A stretch of DNA of 64,000 bases, taken from NCBI GenBank assembly GCA_018432315.1, contig JAHDLB010000006.1, positions 124,001 to 188,000 of the forward strand, in the 5' to 3' direction. Under the pieces are notes generated by a model. That model worked only from the letters and a program-made list of their open reading frames with translations. It searched no databases and had not been told where the DNA came from. Shown here piece by piece: positions 18,007 through 26,127 of this stretch. The stretch comes from Anaerolineae bacterium (GTDB lineage: Bacteria; Chloroflexota; Anaerolineae; Aggregatilineales; Aggregatilineaceae). Position 1 is the stretch's first letter; the number at the start of each line of letters is the position of its first letter. The translations under genes were made by a program, and so were the position numbers.

Positions 18007-18906
18007 ATGGCTGACAATACCCCGGTCTCGCTGCGCGACTCCGCGCCCGACAACGAACCCGGCCCGGCTGAGCGCGGAGGAAGTCAGATCATTCTGTTGG
18101 TTGTTACGGCGGTCGTGTTTATGCTGGTAGGTGTATTTCTGGCGGTATTGTTCGATAACGATAACGACTCAATGTCGGATGAGGAACTCCGCAACACCGT
18201 GGCCGAGGTGGTCGGCACGCAGGTCGCGGCGCTCGACGCGCCCCTCGCCGCGCAGGATGGAAGCATCGATCAGGCGTCGCTGCAGGCCATGATCGATAGC
18301 GCTGTCGGCACGCAGGTCGCCACGCTCATCCCGACATCGACGCCCATCCCCCCCACCCCCACGCGCATCCCGCTGGACACTTCGGCGGACGATGACGCTT
18401 TTCTCGGGCCGGAAGACGCGCCGGTTGTGATCGTCGAGTTCTCGGACTTTCAGTGCGGTTACTGCGGTCGCTGGTACGACGAAACCCTGCCCCAGATTCT
18501 GGAAAAGTATCCTGACGAAGTGAAGTTCGTCTACCGCGACTTCCCGATCTTCGGTGAAGACTCGGCCCGTGCGGCCATGGCGAGTGAGTGCGCGGCAGAT
18601 CAGGACAGGTTCTGGGAGATGCACAACCGCATTTTCGAGCTCCAGACCTCCGGCGAGCTGGCGCTGGACCAGGACAGCCTCGTCAGCATGGCCGCCGATC
18701 TCGACATGAATGCCGGCGAGTTCGAGCAGTGCCTGGCGTCCGAGAAATACCTCGACGAAGTACTGATCGATTTCCAGGCCGCCGACATGTACGGATTCCG
18801 CGGCACGCCCGGCTTCATCATCAACGGCGTGGTGTATACGTTTGGCGCCCAGCCCTTCGAGATTTTCGACAGCATCATCCAAAACGAGCTGGCTAACCCC
18901 AGCTAG
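18007..18906 (+). CDS. Membrane-anchored DsbA-like thiol oxidoreductase
   Basis: A 299-residue protein with an N-terminal anchor (residues 28-49), a spacer ending in a Thr/Pro stretch (TSTPIPPTPTRIP) and a DsbA/thioredoxin domain from about 130. The active site is C150-GY-C153 in FSDFQCGYCGRWY and the cis-proline loop is in FRGTPGFIING. It most likely introduces or shuffles disulfides in exported proteins. ATG 18007 has AAAGGA upstream and follows the TATAAT at 17965; longer in-frame extension would include promoter sequence. A VKOR-type reoxidising partner is encoded 950 bp downstream on the other strand. Confidence 0.9.
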   Translation: MADNTPVSLRDSAPDNEPGPAERGGSQIILLVVTAVVFMLVGVFLAVLFDNDNDSMSDEELRNTVAEVVGTQVAALDAPLAAQDGSIDQASLQAMIDSAVGTQVATLIPTSTPIPPTPTRIPLDTSADDDAFLGPEDAPVVIVEFSDFQCGYCGRWYDETLPQILEKYPDEVKFVYRDFPIFGEDSARAAMASECAADQDRFWEMHNRIFELQTSGELALDQDSLVSMAADLDMNAGEFEQCLASEKYLDEVLIDFQAADMYGFRGTPGFIINGVVYTFGAQPFEIFDSIIQNELANPS

Positions 18907-18981
18907 GCGCCCTGCCGCGCGCAAGACCCATTTTGGGGGCCAGAAGGTGAGTGCATGTTCGCACATTCGACAAACACACCG

Positions 18982-19010
18982 TTGACCCTTCGGTAAGGAA
19001 CAGGTATAAT
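18982..19010 (+). promoter_or_regulatory. Promoter TTGACC-17-TATAAT before the S1-domain gene
   Basis: TTGACC at 18982-18987 and TATAAT at 19005-19010 with a 17-base spacer: the best sigma-70 type match on the plus strand of the window. Confidence 0.85.
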
Positions 19011-19071
19011 CCGGCCCGACAAAAACGAGAGCAAAACCGGATTTCACCGGTACGGATAAGGAGCCCGTCAG

Positions 19072-19791
19072 ATGACTACCGAAAATACCGCGCCCACCAC
19101 AATAGAAGACATTCGCCCGAAGATGCAGGTTCAGGGCACGGTCAAGAAGATCGACCTCTACGGCGCTCTGGTGGACATTGGCATTGGCCGGCTTGGCCTG
19201 CTCCATATCTCGCAGCTATCCGATCAACACGTCAAGAACGTGACCGACATCCTGAGCGAGGGCCAGGAGATCTCAGTCTGGGTTCAGGACGTGGATCGTA
19301 AGAAGGGCCGGATCAGCCTGACCATGCTCAAGCCTCCGGCGGTTTCGTGGTCCGAAATCAGCGAGGGCGGCGTGTTCAAGGGCACGGTGGTCCGCGTGGA
19401 GAAGTTCGGCGCCTTCATCGATTTCGGCGCGGAACGTCCGGGGTTGGTCCACGTGTCGGAACTGGCTCAGGGCTACGTCGGCGATCCGTCCGAGGTGGTG
19501 AGCGTGGGCGACGAAATCGAGGTCAAGGTCATCGGCGTGAATCGCCGCAAGAAGCAGATCGACCTCAGCGTGCGTGCTCTCGAAGAACCGGCCACGACGT
19601 TCTCTGAAGAAGAGCCGGAAACCGAAGCGCTGCCTACCGCCATGGAACTCGCGCTCCGCCAGGCGATGGAGAGCTCGGGGATGGAACTCCCCCAGGCGCG
19701 TCAGAGCAAGAAACGGAACAAGAAGAACCGCCGTCGCGATGACCGGGAAAGCATCTTCGCGCGGACGCTTCAGGAGCACAGCAGCGAATAA
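19072..19791 (+). CDS. Two-domain S1 RNA-binding protein
   Basis: A 239-residue cytoplasmic protein with two S1 OB-fold domains, about residues 14-85 (VKKIDLYGALVDIGIGRLG ... GRISLTML) and 98-170 (VRVEKFGAFIDFGAERPG ... KQIDLSVR). A low-complexity acidic then very basic tail follows (RQSKKRNKKNRRRDDR). Short S1 proteins of this design bind RNA or the ribosome, like general stress protein 13 or truncated ribosomal protein S1, but it is too short to be RpsA. It has a strong promoter, an AAGGAG ribosome site and its own terminator, so expression is probably high. Confidence 0.88.
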   Translation: MTTENTAPTTIEDIRPKMQVQGTVKKIDLYGALVDIGIGRLGLLHISQLSDQHVKNVTDILSEGQEISVWVQDVDRKKGRISLTMLKPPAVSWSEISEGGVFKGTVVRVEKFGAFIDFGAERPGLVHVSELAQGYVGDPSEVVSVGDEIEVKVIGVNRRKKQIDLSVRALEEPATTFSEEEPETEALPTAMELALRQAMESSGMELPQARQSKKRNKKNRRRDDRESIFARTLQEHSSE

Positions 19792-19811
19792 GTATTTCGC
19801 GGGAAAATCTG

Positions 19812-19844
19812 GCGGGCGACACTCTACGAGTATCGCCCGCTTTT
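19812..19844 (+). terminator. Intrinsic terminator after the S1 gene
   Basis: GCGGGCGA and TCGCCCGC arms extended by ACTC/GAGT around a short loop, followed by TTTT. It may also stop the convergent VKOR transcript. Confidence 0.85.
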
Positions 19845-19852
19845 GATGTCAC

Positions 19853-20347
19853 TCAACGGCGCAGCGGTTCGAGGAGCGCGTTGAGGCGCAGGGCCCCGGT
19901 CACGAGCAGCAGTGTGATGATCACAAACGAGGCCACGCACCACTGGCACCACCGCTCCAGCACCGTCGCCTCGATAACGGTGAGATAGACCTGGAAGATC
20001 ACCCCAAAGAGCGCCATCCCCACTACCAGGGTGCGCCCGTAATCGGCCAGAATCTGCACCTGATCCTCGAGCACGAGCACGCCCAGAATCATGAGATACC
20101 CCAGCATGCCCAGCAGCGCGACCGGGATCCCGAACGTCTTGGCATAGGCGCTTTCCTGCACAGCAGCACAATCGATGGTGCCTGTGTTGGCGCACACGGT
20201 CTCGTTTCCGGTCAGCTCGGCCCACGTCATATATCCGGCTACTAACACACCCAAAACGCTCAATACCACTGCGACAATCCGCATCCAGTCGCGCGCTACT
20301 TCCGCCGTGATTTCAACCCGTTTCGATTTCGCCTTTGCCGTAGTCAC
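19853..20347 (-). CDS. Vitamin K epoxide reductase (VKOR) family membrane protein
   Basis: A 164-residue four-helix membrane protein. The loop cysteines C52 and C60 (VCANTGTIDC) and the active CxxC pair C134-QW-C137 are conserved, matching bacterial VKOR, which reoxidises DsbA-type proteins and passes electrons to quinone. There is no fused thioredoxin domain. GTG 20347 is chosen because GAGG lies 6 nt upstream and homologous length fits; an upstream ATG at 20425 would add 26 residues without a ribosome site. The DsbA-like protein at 18007-18906 is the obvious partner. Confidence 0.88.
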   Translation of the reverse strand: MTTAKAKSKRVEITAEVARDWMRIVAVVLSVLGVLVAGYMTWAELTGNETVCANTGTIDCAAVQESAYAKTFGIPVALLGMLGYLMILGVLVLEDQVQILADYGRTLVVGMALFGVIFQVYLTVIEATVLERWCQWCVASFVIITLLLVTGALRLNALLEPLRR

Positions 20348-20488
20348 GTTATCCTCACCCTCCGATTTGGCCGTGAATTCGCTGATGTTTGATGTAAAAT
20401 ATAACGCAAATACCGCGAATTGCACGCGGTTTGCCGGTCCGTTGCCCGATGATGTCGCCGGTCGATGTTAGAAACCGGTTATTGCACA

Positions 20489-20517
20489 TTGCGTCTGCTA
20501 TTGGCGGTGATTATACT
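20489..20517 (+). promoter_or_regulatory. Promoter TTGCGT-17-TATACT before rel
   Basis: TTGCGT at 20489-20494 and TATACT at 20512-20517 with a 17-base spacer, 34 nt before ATG 20551. Confidence 0.65.
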
Positions 20518-20550
20518 TAAGGAATAATCCGGCTCCAAAGAGTGCGCGCC

Positions 20551-22743
20551 ATGCAAACTACCGTCGTCGATCTATCTGCCATCTTGGACGCTCTGCCCGA
20601 TCTGTCGCGGAACGAGCGAGCGCTCATCACGCGCGCCTACGAGCGGGCCCAGGCCGCGCACGAGGGCCAGTACCGCAAGTCCGGCCAGCCCTACATCGTG
20701 CATTGTGTTTCCGTGGCACAGATTTTGGCACAAATGGGCATGGATGCCACAACCGTCGCGGCGGCCCTGCTTCACGACGTGGTCGAGGACACCGGAATCA
20801 CCAGCGCCGACATCGAGCAGGAATTCGGCCCGAAGATCGCCGAACTGGTGGACGGCGTCACCAAGTTGAAGCAGCTCCCTACCGGCGTCGAGGGCATGCA
20901 CGGGGGCAAGCCGCGCGACCGCGAGATGGAATATCTGCGTAAGATGTTCCTGGCGATGGGCTCCGACTTCCGCGTGATCCTCATCAAGCTGGCGGACCGG
21001 CTGCACAACATGCGCACCCTGGGGTACATGCCGCCTCACAAACAGATCCAGAAAGCTCGCGAGACGCTGGAGATTTTCGCGCCGATCGCCAACCGTCTCG
21101 GCATCTGGCAGATCAAATGGGAGCTGGAGGACCTGGCTTTTCGCTACCTGGAGCCGGACCGCTACCGCGAGATCGCGACACAACTCCACGAGCGCCGGGC
21201 CGATCGCGAAGCCTACATGGAGCGCATCACGGCCTACATTACCGAGCAGTTCGCGCGCGAAGGACTCCACGCGGAGATCACCGGGCGGCCCAAGCACATT
21301 TACAGTATCTACCGCAAGATGGAGCGCAAGCACCTGCCCTTCAACCAGATCCACGACGTGCGCGCCATCCGGATCATCGTGAATACCATCCCCGAGTGTT
21401 ACCAGGCGCTGGGCATCATCCACAACATTTTCCACGCCATGCCGGGCGAGTTCGACGACTATATCTCGTCCCCCAAAGAGAACTCCTACCGCAGCCTGCA
21501 CACCGCCGTCCTCGACAAGGACGGAAAGCCTCTCGAGGTCCAGATCCGCACCGCAAAAATGCACGAAGAGGCCGAATACGGCATCGCGGCCCACTGGCGC
21601 TACAAGGAAAACCGCAGCGTCGCCGGGCGCGACGCGGCCTTCGAGCGCAGCCTCGAGCGCATCCGGCGCATCATGGACGATATCCAGCAGGACACCGCCG
21701 ACCAGGACGCCAACGATTTCGTCCAGGATATGATGGACCAGATTAGCCCGGAGCGCGTCTATGCCTTCACGCCGAAGGGCGACATCATCGACCTGCCGGA
21801 GGGCGCGACGCCCATCGATTTCGCCTACCACATTCACACCGAGGTCGGCCATCGCTGCCGGGGGGCCAAGGTCAACGGGCGGCTCGTCGGGCTGGACTAC
21901 CAGATCAAGAACGGGGATCGCGTCGAGATCACGACGGCCAATCGCGGCGGGCCCAGCCTCGACTGGCTCAATGCCGACCTGGGCTACGTCAAGACCAGCC
22001 GCGCCCGCAACAAAGTCAAGCAGTGGTTCCGCCGCCGCGAGCGCGAAAAGAGCATCTCCGACGGGCGCGAAGTCCTCGACCGCGAGCTGCGCAAGCTGGG
22101 CATGAGCGCCATGTCCCGCGACGAAATCGCCGCGCATCTCGGCTTTTCCCGCGCCGACGACCTGCTGGCGGCGATCGGGCACGGCGAGATCACTGGCTCG
22201 CAGATCAGCTTCCGCCTGCTAGAGGCCGAGCGGCAGTCGTCACAGGCCGCCGACGAAACGCTCGAAGCCACGGTATCCCGCGCCAAGGAGCCGGTTCAGG
22301 CCGAGGGGATGCGGATCGATGAAACGGGCGGGCTGTTGGTGACGCTGGCCCGCTGCTGCAATCCCACCTATGGCGACGAGATCACCGGCTTCATCACGCG
22401 TGGCAAAGGCGTGACCGTGCACCGCGCGGACTGCAAGAACATCCTGAACACGTCCGAGCCGGAACGCATCATCAACGTGACGTGGCCGCCAGCCAGCGAG
22501 CAGTGCTTCCCGGTGCCCGTCATGATTGTCGCCTACGACCGCGAGGGCCTCATGCGGGACATTGGCGCCGTGATCGCGGACGAAAACATCAACATGTCCA
22601 ACGTGAATATCAGCACGCGGCAGAATATCGCCACCTTTGAAGTCACGATGGAAATCCACGACATCAAGCAGCTCACGCGCATCCTCGCCAAGATCGAACG
22701 GCTACCCAACGTGGTCGAAGCCTTCCGCCGGATCGCTGTGTGA
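20551..22743 (+). CDS. rel: (p)ppGpp synthetase/hydrolase, Rel/SpoT family
   Basis: A 730-residue RSH enzyme that makes and degrades the stringent-response alarmone. The hydrolase HD domain has H51, H75-D76 and E79-D80 (LLHDVVEDTG), so hydrolysis should be possible. The synthetase domain follows at about 225-370, then TGS (YAFTPKGDIIDLPEGATPIDFAYHIHT split by reading; near 410), a helical region with conserved GxxRCCNP-like motif LARCCNPTYGDEI, and a C-terminal ACT domain. The loop that reads RFKD in most bifunctional enzymes is EFDD here (residues 300-303). ATG 20551 is preferred over GTG 20542. It is monocistronic or co-transcribed with the small lipoprotein. Confidence 0.95.
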   Translation: MQTTVVDLSAILDALPDLSRNERALITRAYERAQAAHEGQYRKSGQPYIVHCVSVAQILAQMGMDATTVAAALLHDVVEDTGITSADIEQEFGPKIAELVDGVTKLKQLPTGVEGMHGGKPRDREMEYLRKMFLAMGSDFRVILIKLADRLHNMRTLGYMPPHKQIQKARETLEIFAPIANRLGIWQIKWELEDLAFRYLEPDRYREIATQLHERRADREAYMERITAYITEQFAREGLHAEITGRPKHIYSIYRKMERKHLPFNQIHDVRAIRIIVNTIPECYQALGIIHNIFHAMPGEFDDYISSPKENSYRSLHTAVLDKDGKPLEVQIRTAKMHEEAEYGIAAHWRYKENRSVAGRDAAFERSLERIRRIMDDIQQDTADQDANDFVQDMMDQISPERVYAFTPKGDIIDLPEGATPIDFAYHIHTEVGHRCRGAKVNGRLVGLDYQIKNGDRVEITTANRGGPSLDWLNADLGYVKTSRARNKVKQWFRRREREKSISDGREVLDRELRKLGMSAMSRDEIAAHLGFSRADDLLAAIGHGEITGSQISFRLLEAERQSSQAADETLEATVSRAKEPVQAEGMRIDETGGLLVTLARCCNPTYGDEITGFITRGKGVTVHRADCKNILNTSEPERIINVTWPPASEQCFPVPVMIVAYDREGLMRDIGAVIADENINMSNVNISTRQNIATFEVTMEIHDIKQLTRILAKIERLPNVVEAFRRIAV

Positions 22744-22773
22744 TCCGCACCGCCCCGATTGGATGATACGCCG

Positions 22774-23031
22774 ATGACTCAACGACGGCTCATGCTCGCG
22801 CTCGGCCTCGCATTCCTCCTGCTGAGCATCCTGGCCTGTGCCACTTTCCGCTCGCCTGGCGATCCGGCGCCCACACCGCCGCCGACCGTAACCGTCACGC
22901 CCGAACCAACCACCACCCCTACCCTGACAGCAATCCCCACCCGGACTCGCACTCCAACCCCGACCCCAACGCCAACCGGATCGCCCACATCACGGCCTAC
23001 CATGACGTCTACGCCAGCGACCGAACAGTAA
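22774..23031 (+). CDS. Small Thr/Pro-rich lipoprotein
   Basis: An 85-residue protein: signal peptide with lipobox LSILAC (Cys at about residue 22), then almost only Thr, Pro, Arg and Ser (TPTPTPTPTGSPTSRP). The mature part is a flexible surface linker without a folded domain. It begins 30 nt after the rel stop. ATG 22774 is used; an in-frame TTG at 22759 is possible. The lipobox and fitting length support a real gene, but function is unknown. Confidence 0.65.
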   Translation: MTQRRLMLALGLAFLLLSILACATFRSPGDPAPTPPPTVTVTPEPTTTPTLTAIPTRTRTPTPTPTPTGSPTSRPTMTSTPATEQ

Positions 23032-23107
23032 TGTTAATTCATGCATGGTAGACTATAGTTAGAAATACCAACAATTCTCGGCGCAGTTTTCGGCTGTTGA
23101 TGCCGGG

Positions 23108-23136
23108 TTGTGGTGATTCCCTTATGTGTGTATAAT
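23108..23136 (+). promoter_or_regulatory. Promoter TTGTGG-17-TATAAT before the BTAD regulator
   Basis: TTGTGG at 23108-23113 and TATAAT at 23131-23136 with a 17-base spacer; leader of about 95 nt. Confidence 0.65.
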
Positions 23137-23236
23137 GCTATCGATAAAAGTGGTAGGTACAGGGCTATAACAAAACAACCAGTAATGGTTAGTCCAAACA
23201 CCCATTTTCTGTCTTTTCAAGATGGAGCAGACCCCG

Positions 23237-24484
23237 ATGAAGACACGCGATTCGTTTACCCAGGCTAAAGAGCAGTTAGACAGTCTGCCCGACGAGACCT
23301 CCCTCGCCATCCTGCACCCCGATTTTCACGGGCAGCACCGGTTGTTTGGGCCTGCGCTCAGACAGTCAGACCGACCTATCGTATTCATGGCTACCCCGGC
23401 CCCCAAGCTCACCTTTGCTCAATGGGTATCACATCTCAAATCGGCCTACGAAAGCCAGCTCAAGGCATCCATCCCCGACCTGCCTACCGATCCCAAGTCT
23501 GCGGCGGCGACGCTCGCCAGCGCGATCTCATCACACGGGAACATCCTCACCATTATTGACGCGTACGATATTGCGCCCCAGCCCGAAGCCACCACCTTTG
23601 TCGCCGCGTTTGTTAGCGCCCTGCCAGCCGGCTCTCGCGTGATCATCGGCGGGCGCGAAATGCCCATGGACCTGCTCAAGCATGACACTCTCAAAGGGCG
23701 AACCGCCCTTGTCCCGGTCAACCCGGACAAGATGATGCTGGATTACGCCCAGTCGATCGACAAGACCGTGCTTGAGGTCCGCGCGCTTGGCCCCGGACGG
23801 GTGCTCATCAACGGGCGCCTGATCGAGCACTGGGACGGCGTGCTGCCGCGGACCCTGTTCTTCTACTTTGTCGACCGCGGCATGACCACCCGCGACGAGA
23901 TTTTCCAGACCTTCTGGCCGACCCTCTCCACCCGCGAAGCGACGAACGTCTTTCACGTCACCAAGCGCAAGATCAGCGAGATCCTCGGCACCGACCTCAC
24001 CGTCTATTGGTCCGGGTTTTACCGCATTTCGCCCGAGCTTGAGCTGAATTACGATGTGGTCAAGTTTGCCGAAGCGATCCAGAACGCGGCTATCGCCGAC
24101 GACAGCGAAGCGATCGACCTGCTGCAAAACGCGATCGAGCTGTACCACGGCCCGTTTCTGAGCACGATGGACCAGGAATGGGTCATCAACCGGCGGAACG
24201 AGCTGGCGATGAGCTACGCCGAGGCGCTCGCCGGGCTGGCGCGCGTGTACCGCAACCAGGACGTTCCGCTCAACGCGTTGGGCTATTTCCTGCGCGCGGC
24301 AGCCACCAGTCCCCAACGCGAGGACCTCGCGCGCGCCATCATGGAGCTGTATCGCGGCCTGGGCAAGCCGCGTGAGGCGCTCGAAACCTACGAGCGGCTG
24401 GAACACGAGCTCAAGCGCACGCTGGATGTCGCCCCGGCGCCCCAGACGACCGAACTCGCCGACGAGATACGGGGGATGCTGTAG
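23237..24484 (+). CDS. BTAD-domain transcriptional regulator-like protein
   Basis: A 415-residue protein with three parts. Residues 1-170 resemble an ATPase-like fold (LTIIDAYDIAPQPEAT) but no Walker A is present. Residues about 185-275 form an OmpR-type winged helix (GPGRVLINGRLIEHWDG ... REATNVFHVTKRKISEIL) and 280-415 a bacterial transcriptional activation domain of TPR-like helices (LAGLARVYRNQDVPLNALGYF). The order matches the C-terminal half of SARP/MalT-like LuxR-family regulators whose STAND ATPase has decayed. ATG 23237 is preferred because GGAG lies 9 nt upstream; ATG 23222 is an alternative. Targets are unknown. Confidence 0.75.
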   Translation: MKTRDSFTQAKEQLDSLPDETSLAILHPDFHGQHRLFGPALRQSDRPIVFMATPAPKLTFAQWVSHLKSAYESQLKASIPDLPTDPKSAAATLASAISSHGNILTIIDAYDIAPQPEATTFVAAFVSALPAGSRVIIGGREMPMDLLKHDTLKGRTALVPVNPDKMMLDYAQSIDKTVLEVRALGPGRVLINGRLIEHWDGVLPRTLFFYFVDRGMTTRDEIFQTFWPTLSTREATNVFHVTKRKISEILGTDLTVYWSGFYRISPELELNYDVVKFAEAIQNAAIADDSEAIDLLQNAIELYHGPFLSTMDQEWVINRRNELAMSYAEALAGLARVYRNQDVPLNALGYFLRAAATSPQREDLARAIMELYRGLGKPREALETYERLEHELKRTLDVAPAPQTTELADEIRGML

Positions 24485-24513
24485 GTCGCGCCCTCCGCAA
24501 AACGCGCCTGTCG

Positions 24514-24549
24514 AAAAGCCCCGTCACCGAGGCGCTCGGCGCGGGGCTT
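24514..24549 (-). terminator. Terminator of the PPK2 operon
   Basis: On the minus strand AAGCCCCG and CGGGGCTT pair across an 18-base loop and are followed by TTTT; it starts 12 nt after the stop of the second PPK2 gene. Confidence 0.7.
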
Positions 24550-24560
24550 CCGGCTCGCGC

Positions 24561-25319
24561 TCATTTCTTCTTGCGTTTGCGCTGGGGATGATCCTCCACC
24601 TGCTCGAACGACAGGTCGAGGTCGCGTTCCAGGGCGTCGACGATCGTCTCCAGCACGTTGACCCGCGCGTAATATTTGTCGTTGGAGGGCACAACGGTCC
24701 ATGGCGCGGTTGTCGTGCTCGTCTTGAGCAGCATGTCCTCCACCGCGACGCGGTACTCATCCCACTTGTCGCGATTGCGCCAGTCCTCGTCGGTGAGCTT
24801 CCACGCCTTGTACGCCGTATTTTCCCGCTCCTGGAAACGCGCGAGCTGCTCTTCCTGGCTGATGTGCAGCCAGAACTTCACCAGGATCGTGCCGAAGTCG
24901 ACCAACTGGCGCTCGAAGTGGTTGATCTCCTGGTACGCGCGCCGCCATTCCTCCTCGGTGCAGAAGCCTTCGACGCGTTCCACCAGCACGCGCCCGTACC
25001 ACGTGCGGTCGAAAATCGTGATCTGGCCCGCTTCGGGCAGGCGCCGCCAAAATCGCCACAGGTAGTGGTGCTCCTTGTCGTCGCCCTGCGGCGCGCCGAT
25101 TGCGTGCACGACGTATCCCCGTGGGTCGAGCCGCTCGGTCAGGCGCCGGATCGCGCCGCCCTTGCCCGCTGCATCCCAGCCCTCGAACGCGAGGATGACC
25201 GGGCGCACCTGCTTGTACACCTGAAACCCCAACTGCGACAGGCGCACCTGCGCCCTGATCAATCGCTCGCGATATTCGTCCGAGTCCAGGCGTTTCGTCA
25301 GATCGACCGTCTCAAGCAT
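24561..25319 (-). CDS. Polyphosphate kinase 2 family protein (second of a pair)
   Basis: A 252-residue PPK2 domain, which transfers phosphate between polyphosphate and nucleotides. Walker A is FEGWDAAGKGG near residue 45, the lid/Walker B region ITIFDRTWYGRVLVERV is near 100, and a conserved helix FERQLVDFGTILVKFWLHIS near 140. A basic tail (PQRKRKKK) closes it. AAGGAG lies 6 nt before ATG 25319. It overlaps the end of the other PPK2 gene by 8 nt, so the two are co-translated. Class (AMP, ADP or GDP acceptor) cannot be decided by eye. Confidence 0.9.
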   Translation of the reverse strand: MLETVDLTKRLDSDEYRERLIRAQVRLSQLGFQVYKQVRPVILAFEGWDAAGKGGAIRRLTERLDPRGYVVHAIGAPQGDDKEHHYLWRFWRRLPEAGQITIFDRTWYGRVLVERVEGFCTEEEWRRAYQEINHFERQLVDFGTILVKFWLHISQEEQLARFQERENTAYKAWKLTDEDWRNRDKWDEYRVAVEDMLLKTSTTTAPWTVVPSNDKYYARVNVLETIVDALERDLDLSFEQVEDHPQRKRKKK

Positions 25320-26079
25320 ACTCGTCTCCTTGAGCCTCCGCCTCGCTCATCACGGGCGGCACGGCGTCCAGCTCCGCCAGCCGCGCCTCCATCGCGTTGA
25401 TCAGCGTCCGGTACACCTTGTCGAGCATGAACCAGCGGCTTGTCGCCTCGACAATGGTCCACGGGCCAAAACTCGTCTCGGTGCGCTCGAGCATTTCCTC
25501 ATAGGCGCCCAACCACACGTCGTAATTGCGGTGCCGTTCGAGATCTTCGTCCTCCAGGCGCCACCGCTCCAGCGGGTCTTTCGCGATCTTCTTGAACCGC
25601 CGTTCCTGCTCCTCGTATGAAATGTGCAAAAAGAATTTGACGATGACGTACCCGTCGAGCGCGATCAGCCGCTCGAAGTCCACGATGTCGTTGAACGCGC
25701 GCAGCACCTCGCGCTGGGGAAGCCCCATCTGCACCCGCTCCACGGTGACGCGCCCGTACCAGCTCCGGTCGAAAATCGCGATGTGCCCGTAATTCGGCAG
25801 CTTGTTCCAGAACCGCCACAGCCAGGGATGCTTGCTCTCGTGGGTGCGTGCGGCGCGGATCGGCCACACGGTGAAGCCGCGCGGATCGAGGCGTGACGTG
25901 AGCATCTTGACGCAGGTCCCTTTGCCCGCAGCATCCCACCCCTCGAATATAACGATCGTCGGCATGCCAACGTCGAACGCAACTTTTTCGAGGTCGTATA
26001 GCCGCTGCTGATAATACGGACGGCGTGCTTTCCACTCTGACTTCTTCAGCTTCTGGTCGAGATTGACGATTTCGAGCAA
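25312..26079 (-). CDS. Polyphosphate kinase 2 family protein (first of a pair)
   Basis: A 255-residue PPK2 domain with Walker A FEGWDAAGKGT near residue 45 and IAIFDRSWYGRVTVERV near 100. TTG 26079 is chosen: a strong AAAGGAGG site is 5 nt upstream and the resulting start MLEIVNLDQKL aligns with the start MLETVDLTKRL of the neighbouring paralogue; ATG 26106 would place that ribosome site inside the gene. The two overlapping single-domain genes look like a split version of the two-domain polyphosphate:AMP phosphotransferase, probably acting as a heteromer. It follows the NeuB-like gene by 48 nt. Confidence 0.88.
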   Translation of the reverse strand: MLEIVNLDQKLKKSEWKARRPYYQQRLYDLEKVAFDVGMPTIVIFEGWDAAGKGTCVKMLTSRLDPRGFTVWPIRAARTHESKHPWLWRFWNKLPNYGHIAIFDRSWYGRVTVERVQMGLPQREVLRAFNDIVDFERLIALDGYVIVKFFLHISYEEQERRFKKIAKDPLERWRLEDEDLERHRNYDVWLGAYEEMLERTETSFGPWTIVEATSRWFMLDKVYRTLINAMEARLAELDAVPPVMSEAEAQGDEYA

Positions 26080-26127
26080 ATCCGCCTCCTTTACTCTGCT
26101 ATTCATCCGGTCAGGCGAGAGCGCCCC

